Below the pieces are notes generated by a model. That model saw only the letters and a program-made list of their open reading frames with translations, was not told where the DNA came from and ran no database searches. From the NCBI RefSeq assembly GCF_005503625.1, contig NZ_SCMX01000003.1, positions 113,057 to 177,056 on the forward strand: 64,000 nucleotides of DNA, in the 5' to 3' direction. The translations under genes and the position numbers were made by a program. Below, piece by piece: positions 59,681-64,000 of this stretch. Position 1 is the stretch's first letter; the number at the start of each line of letters is the position of its first letter. The DNA comes from Cupriavidus sp. 2SB. Its GTDB lineage: Bacteria > Pseudomonadota > Gammaproteobacteria > Burkholderiales > Burkholderiaceae.

Positions 59681-59995
59681 TTTAGAGGAAGCATTTTGGC
59701 CGGTCAAGGCTCGCCATGGGGCGGCAAACAGGATTTTTTTAATCAGAACAAAGACTTAGCGCGCAAACTTCACGCACCGATAATGGGAATCCTTAATGAA
59801 ATGAAGCACTTGGGGAGCAAAGCAGAGAAACCACCTGAGAACTACGGGAGGGGGACTGCCAGACAGCGCGCGATGCATTCAGTTCCGCGCCGTGGGGAAG
59901 GATACAACGTTTTACCGCCAGCCCTGCCCAAGCAAGGGCTGGTGGCGGTTTTCCACAGGGGCCGTATTCAGACTCGGAGTCGACTTAGTTAAGAC
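59681..59995. other. Gap between mraZ leader and coq7 without a recognised gene
   Basis: Lower in GC than the surroundings in 59640-59830. An inverted repeat lies at 59914-59949 (ACCGCCAGCCCT with AGGGCT..TGGCGGT, a 3-base bulge) followed by TTTT on the plus strand. A 98-codon open frame in this stretch looks unlike any family. The mraZ promoter should be near 59640-59720; I could not pick one firmly. Confidence 0.5.
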
Positions 59996-60619
59996 TCAGA
60001 TCCGATACGCCGCCGTAGTCATGACCTTCGATGCGGCACGCATCAACGCGCGCACCGGCCCCGGCAGCGGCACGCCACCCGCATCGCGCGCAGCATCGCC
60101 GTGACGGATCTCGTCATCGCGCATCTGTTCGAGGATCGCGCGCGAGCGGCCATCGGCTGCTGGCAGGCGTTCCAGATGTCCGGTCAGATGGTGTTCCACC
60201 TGACGCTCGGTCTCGGCCACGAAGCCCAGGCTGATGCGATCTCCCGCGCGGCCGGCCAGGCAGCCAATGGCAAATGCGCCCGCATACCAGACGGGGTTGA
60301 GCAGGCTGGGCCGTGAACCCAGTTCGCGCAGGCGTTCCGCGCACCAGGCCAGGTGGTCTTCCTCCTCGGCGGCGGCGGCGTCCATCTGCGCGCGGACTTC
60401 CGGTGTGCGAGCGGTCAGCTTCTGCGCCTGGTAAAGGGCCTGCGCGCAGACCTCGCCCACGTGGTTGATGCGCATGAGGCCGGCCACATGGCGGCGGTCC
60501 GCAGCGCTCATCGGCGCCGTGTCGGGCGTCAGGCGATCGGCGGGATTGGCGCGGCCGGCGCGGGTGGCACCGGCAATTGCGCGCAGTGCGACATCGAATT
60601 CTCGGATGAACGTGTCCAT
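59996..60619 (-). CDS. coq7: Demethoxyubiquinone hydroxylase Coq7
   Basis: 207 residues from the ATG at 60619 ([15 protein letters not shown]). A di-iron enzyme of ubiquinone synthesis. The iron-binding Glu/His set is visible as [34 protein letters not shown] and [10 protein letters not shown]. Betaproteobacteria use this type in place of UbiF. The frame runs upstream to 60766, but that part lacks resemblance. Confidence 0.94.
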   Translation of the reverse strand: MDTFIREFDVALRAIAGATRAGRANPADRLTPDTAPMSAADRRHVAGLMRINHVGEVCAQALYQAQKLTARTPEVRAQMDAAAAEEEDHLAWCAERLRELGSRPSLLNPVWYAGAFAIGCLAGRAGDRISLGFVAETERQVEHHLTGHLERLPAADGRSRAILEQMRDDEIRHGDAARDAGGVPLPGPVRALMRAASKVMTTAAYRI

Positions 60620-60882
60620 GCGTGTCAATGGATAGGTCTGCCGACGCTTATGGAACATGCCCCACTGATGGGTAGAGGCTTGCCTCGAATGCGTCTCGGG
60701 AATTCCCGCATTGTACCTGCGGCATTTTGTGCAGGTCAGCCATGCCGACCATGCATGCGCGAGCACCCTGCGCCTGCGTACCCAATAACCCTTAGTTGTG
60801 AAAAGAAGACAAGACGTTTACCACAGGGTCGAAAAAAGAAGTGTTTTGCTAGAGTTGTCCGCAGCTTCTCAGGAAGTCAAGC

Positions 60883-60920
60883 GCGGAAGGATGTAGAGGG
60901 CTCACAGGAGGTCCTTCCGA
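60883..60920 (+). promoter_or_regulatory. Hairpin in the porin leader
   Basis: GGAAGGA pairs with TCCTTCC across about 20 bases, some 40 bases before the porin start. The paired part overlaps an AGGAGG-like stretch. Weak evidence for control. Confidence 0.35.
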
Positions 60921-60958
60921 AGCTTCAACTAATAATTCTTAAGTGGAGATCACCCAGC

Positions 60959-62143
60959 ATGAAAAAATCGCTACTCGCGCTTGCCGCGATGAGCGCGTTT
61001 GCCTCTGCTGCAAACGCGCAAACCAGCGTGACGCTCTACGGCGTCGTCGACGTGCCGATCGAATACAACAACAACCTGGCACCGGGCTTCAATACCAATC
61101 CGGCAAGCTGGGGCCCGAACGGCCGGCCGCCTTCGCTGGCAGGCGGCGGTAGCCGTGTCGGCCTGCAGACCGGCGGTGGCCTGTCCGGCTCGCGCTGGGG
61201 CCTGCGTGGTACGGAAGATCTCGGCGGCGGCCTCTCGGCGCTGTTCGTGCTGGAAAGCGGTTTCGGTCTCGACGATGGCAGATCGCAGCAAGGCGGCCGC
61301 CTGTTCGGTCGTCAGGCATTTGTCGGCCTGTTGAGCAACACGTACGGTCGCGTGACCTTCGGTCGCCAGTACACGACGATGTTCGACATGTTCGCGAACT
61401 TCTCGCCGACCGGCTACGCGACGCTCTACGAGCCGGTGGTGGCGCAGCTGGGCACCAACTTCCGTTCGGACAACACCGTGAAGTACACGGCCAAGGTGGG
61501 TCCGGTCACGGCCGAGGCGCACTGGAGCTTCGGTACGGGCGTGGCTGCCATCGGTCCGGTGCCGCTGGCTGGCGCGGGCGCTGGCGAATCGCCTGGCAAC
61601 TTCAACAACAACGCCGGCGGTGGTGCGGGCGTGCTGTACATGAGCGGCCCCCTGGGCCTGACGGTGGCCTATGACGAATGGCGCCCGACTATCACGATCG
61701 GCCAGCCGGGCCGCTCGCGCAAGGTGGGTGCCGCGGCCAGCTACGCGTTCGGTCCGGCCAAGGTGATGGCGGGATACCGCTACGGCCGCACCACCGATGC
61801 CAACGACCAGGAACTGCTGCGCGACAACTATTACTGGTTCGGCGTGAACTACCAGGTCACCGCACCGCTGGGCCTGACGCTGGCGTACTTCTACGACGAC
61901 GTGAAGACGATGCGTGCATCGTCGGCATTCGTGCGCGACAACCCCAAGAACTCGTGGCAGATCAGCTTCGTGGCCGACTACAACTTCTCGAAGCGCACGG
62001 ACGTCTACCTGACGGCCGGGTACGTGAAGAACTCGGGCCTGAACTTCGACACCTCGGCAGTCAGCTTCGCCAACGGCTATCCGCTCGAACAGGGCAAGAC
62101 CAGCCAGGTTGGTGTGGCCGTGGGTGTTCGCCACAAGTTCTGA
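60959..62143 (+). CDS. General Gram-negative porin (16-stranded type)
   Basis: 394 residues. A signal peptide (MKKSLLALAAMSAFASAANAQ, cut after about residue 20) precedes a beta-barrel starting SVTLYGVVDVPIEY. Gly/aromatic alternation, the GSRWGLRGTEDLGGGLSALF segment, and a C-terminal Phe (VGVRHKF) needed for BAM insertion are all typical of Burkholderiaceae porins. A GTGGAG ribosome site precedes. The 190-base untranslated region upstream may be a target for small RNA control, but this is inference. Confidence 0.94.
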   Translation: MKKSLLALAAMSAFASAANAQTSVTLYGVVDVPIEYNNNLAPGFNTNPASWGPNGRPPSLAGGGSRVGLQTGGGLSGSRWGLRGTEDLGGGLSALFVLESGFGLDDGRSQQGGRLFGRQAFVGLLSNTYGRVTFGRQYTTMFDMFANFSPTGYATLYEPVVAQLGTNFRSDNTVKYTAKVGPVTAEAHWSFGTGVAAIGPVPLAGAGAGESPGNFNNNAGGGAGVLYMSGPLGLTVAYDEWRPTITIGQPGRSRKVGAAASYAFGPAKVMAGYRYGRTTDANDQELLRDNYYWFGVNYQVTAPLGLTLAYFYDDVKTMRASSAFVRDNPKNSWQISFVADYNFSKRTDVYLTAGYVKNSGLNFDTSAVSFANGYPLEQGKTSQVGVAVGVRHKF

Positions 62144-62177
62144 TCCGCAGTATCGCGTATCGACATTGTTCCTTTGC

Positions 62178-62202
62178 AAGGCGCCTTCGGGCGCCTTTTT
62201 TC
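62178..62202 (+). terminator. Terminator after the porin
   Basis: AAGGCGCC/GGCGCCTT with the loop TTCG-like, then TTTTTT. A classical strong intrinsic terminator about 35 bases after the stop. Confidence 0.93.
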
Positions 62203-62327
62203 ATGGCGTGGCCCGGACGCCCGCACCCAAATGTCTCAACGGGTTTCACCTCATCCGCGCCGTAACCGCCGCCCTCTAGAATGGCCTCCAGACCGGAACA
62301 CCGGCCGCCTTTCATGGAGACCCTGTC

Positions 62328-63329
62328 ATGCAACAACCTCGCCGCCGCACCCTTGCGCTACTGATGTCCGTCGCGCTGGGCCCGCTGGCCATCGCCACCG
62401 CCCATGCCAGCGACGCGTATCCGAACAAGCCGATCCGGCTGGTCGTGCCGTTCCCGGCCGGCGGCACCACCGACATCATGGCGCGCGCAGTATCCGCCGA
62501 GCTGTCGAAGCTGCCGGGCTGGAACGTGGTGGTCGACAACAAACCCGGCGCAGGCGGAAACATCGGCTCGGACATCGTCGCCAAGGCGGCCCCGGACGGC
62601 TACACGCTGCTGATGGGGACCGTGGGCACCCATGGCATCAACCAGTCGCTCTACGGCAAACTGTCGTTTGATCCGATCAAGGACTTCGTACCGATCACGC
62701 TGGTGGCCGCCGTGCCGAACGTTCTGGTGGTCAACCCGGCCTTTGCCACCCAGAACAAGATCAATAGCGTCAACGACCTGATTGCCTATGCGCGAGCCAA
62801 TCCCGGCAAGCTGAACATGGCATCAAGCGGCAATGGCACGTCGATCCACCTGGCCGGCGAACTGTTCAAGACGCAGACGCGCACGTTCATGGTCCACTTC
62901 CCGTACCGCGGCAGTGGCCCGGCGTTGACCGACATGGCCGGCGGCACGATGCAGGTGATGTTCGACAACCTGCCCTCATCGATGCAGTTGATCAAGACCG
63001 GCAAGCTCAAGGCGCTGGCGGTAACCAGTGCCAAGCCGTCGCCCGCCCTGCCGGGTGTCCCGACCATCGCCCAGGCCGCCAACCTGCCCGGCTTCGAGGC
63101 GAGTTCGTGGTTCGGTCTGCTGGCGCCGGCCGGCACGCCGACCGAGATCGTCCATCGCATCCAGCAGGAAGTGGCCAAGAGCCTCAACTCGCCTGCCGTG
63201 CGCGAGCGGTTGCAGGCCCAGGGCGCCGAGCCCTCGGGCAATACCTCCGAGCAGTTCGCCGCATTGATCCGCAGCGAAACCACGAAGTGGGCGAAGGTGG
63301 TCAAGGATTCGGGCGCGAAGGTGGACTGA
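62328..63329 (+). CDS. Bug-type (TctC) extracytoplasmic substrate-binding protein
   Basis: 333 residues. A signal peptide ending [10 protein letters not shown] is followed by [23 protein letters not shown], the family signature. Further family parts are [14 protein letters not shown] and [16 protein letters not shown]. Such proteins bind carboxylates or similar ligands in the periplasm. They are hugely expanded in Cupriavidus and Bordetella. No TctA/TctB genes lie beside it, so the partner is elsewhere or absent. Ligand unknown. Confidence 0.92.
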   Translation: MQQPRRRTLALLMSVALGPLAIATAHASDAYPNKPIRLVVPFPAGGTTDIMARAVSAELSKLPGWNVVVDNKPGAGGNIGSDIVAKAAPDGYTLLMGTVGTHGINQSLYGKLSFDPIKDFVPITLVAAVPNVLVVNPAFATQNKINSVNDLIAYARANPGKLNMASSGNGTSIHLAGELFKTQTRTFMVHFPYRGSGPALTDMAGGTMQVMFDNLPSSMQLIKTGKLKALAVTSAKPSPALPGVPTIAQAANLPGFEASSWFGLLAPAGTPTEIVHRIQQEVAKSLNSPAVRERLQAQGAEPSGNTSEQFAALIRSETTKWAKVVKDSGAKVD

Positions 63330-63397
63330 CGCTATCGGATGGCGCGGGCATCGCGCATATACTTCAGGCATCAAATGTTCAGGTTGCCCCAATCCCG

Positions 63398-63904
63398 ATG
63401 CCCAATCCTTCCGCCGGCAGCAGTCCGGCCGACGCCGCGCCAGTAGACCTGGAAACCAGCGCCGGCGAATCGGAGCACGAGGCGCTGCGGCTCTGGCTGC
63501 GCCTGCTCACCTGCACCACGCTGATCGAGAGCGATATCCGCTCGCGGCTACGGCAGGACTTTGCGGTCACGCTGCCGCGCTTCGACCTCATGTCGCAACT
63601 CGATCGCCATCCCGAGGGCCTCAAGATGGGCGAGCTGTCGCGTCGCATGATGGTCACGGGCGGCAATGTCACCGGCATCACCGACCAGCTCCAGCAGGAG
63701 GGCCTGGTCACGCGTGAAGCCCTGCCCACGGATCGCCGCGCCTTTCTGATCCGCCTGACACCCGCCGGACGCGACGCGTTCTCGCAGATGGCGCGTGCGC
63801 ACGAAACCTGGGTGGAACAATTGTTCTCCGGACTTGCCGAAACGGACAGACGCGCGCTGTTCCGATTGCTGGGACGTTTGAAGACAAGCCTGACCACGCC
63901 ATGA
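63398..63904 (+). CDS. MarR-family transcriptional regulator
   Basis: 168 residues from the ATG at 63398 (MPNPSAGSSPADAAP). Winged helix core: LDRHPEGLKMGELSRRMMVT, then GNVTGITDQLQQEGLV as recognition helix and TDRRAFLIRLT as the wing. It overlaps the next gene by 4 bases, so it probably regulates that operon. The N-terminal 25 residues are unstructured in look. Confidence 0.9.
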   Translation: MPNPSAGSSPADAAPVDLETSAGESEHEALRLWLRLLTCTTLIESDIRSRLRQDFAVTLPRFDLMSQLDRHPEGLKMGELSRRMMVTGGNVTGITDQLQQEGLVTREALPTDRRAFLIRLTPAGRDAFSQMARAHETWVEQLFSGLAETDRRALFRLLGRLKTSLTTP

Positions 63905-64000
63905 CCCGACCTCACATCCGCCTGATGCCGATACTGGCCGTAGCCGCCGTATCGATGACCCTGGCCACGCTATCCGCCTGCAGCAGCACCCCGGCAGCCC
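63901..64000 (+). CDS. Start of a lipoprotein gene, cut by the window edge
   Basis: 33 codons visible: MTRPHIRLMPILAVAAVSM, then a lipobox LSAC followed by SSTPAA. The protein should be lipid-anchored. Position after a MarR gene would suit an outer-membrane efflux channel of the NodT type, but nothing visible proves this. Confidence 0.7.
   Translation, partial: MTRPHIRLMPILAVAAVSMTLATLSACSSTPAA

Noticed and set aside
59696..59992. 98-codon frame in the mraZ-coq7 gap
   Set aside because: Non-ATG start, no ribosome site, and it reads through the hairpin; no known family. Kept only as part of the gap description.
1..64000. CRISPR arrays, prophage, insertion sequences, toxin-antitoxin or defence genes
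   Set aside because: Looked for regular repeats, transposase or integrase motifs and paired small genes; none seen. The window is ordinary core genome.

Overview
The window is GC-rich chromosomal DNA from a betaproteobacterium of the Burkholderiaceae, most likely Cupriavidus or a close Ralstonia relative. This rests on the protein sequences, the gene order (ccsA-like / PP0621-like / pilS / pilR / ampD next to nrdA; rplU-rpmA-obgE-proB; pilBCD-coaE-zapD-yacG; the dcw cluster ending in ftsZ and lpxC), a Bug-type tricarboxylate-binding protein and a 16-stranded-type porin. No phage, plasmid, CRISPR, insertion sequence or obvious genomic island is seen; nearly all of it is core genome.

Layout. 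1-3251: the 5' part of class I ribonucleotide reductase nrdA (minus strand, cut by the window edge), with a structured leader and a pair of NrdR boxes. 3252-8885: minus-strand run of a cytochrome c assembly-like membrane protein, a small zinc-ribbon-like membrane protein, the PilS/PilR two-component system and AmpD. 9015-10993: ffh and a hypoxanthine phosphoribosyltransferase (plus). 11027-16758: two LysE-type exporters, an AraC regulator, a prolyl-4-hydroxylase-like oxygenase, a lytic transglycosylase and proS (minus). 16953-18231: rppH and a CNP1-like lipoprotein (plus). 18335-21435: proB, obgE, rpmA, rplU (minus). 21897-29364: ispB, tRNA-Pro(CGG), pilB, pilC, pilD, coaE, zapD, yacG (plus). 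29393-37142: a frameshifted OPT transporter, a MutT-like Nudix hydrolase, a DUF815 ATPase, argJ and secA (minus). 37415-39995: a DciA-like protein, an M20 amidohydrolase and an unidentified membrane protein (plus). 40072-59516: lpxC, a peroxiredoxin and then the whole division and cell-wall cluster, transcribed right to left from mraZ to ftsZ. 59996-64000: coq7 (minus), then a porin, a Bug-type binding protein, a MarR regulator and the start of a lipoprotein gene (plus).

How the genes work together. The dcw cluster (mraZ-rsmH-ftsL-ftsI-murE-murF-mraY-murD-ftsW-murG-murC-ddl-ftsQ-ftsA-ftsZ) makes the peptidoglycan precursor and the divisome; many of its genes overlap by 4 bases (ATGA), which implies translational coupling. 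AmpD and a lytic transglycosylase handle wall turnover, LpxC commits to lipid A, SecA and Ffh serve the two protein export routes, and PilSR plus PilBCD belong to type IV pili, although no pilin gene lies here.

I did not find a convincing new biological system. The observations most worth a second look are regulatory or structural: the long perfect inverted repeat in the nrdA leader beside paired NrdR boxes; four 10-bp-phased repeats upstream of mraZ that look like a MraZ operator; strong unexplained hairpins at secA/dciA, secA/argJ and downstream of ftsZ; a one-base frameshift in the OPT transporter; and a possible leaderless 32-residue membrane peptide upstream of rplU.
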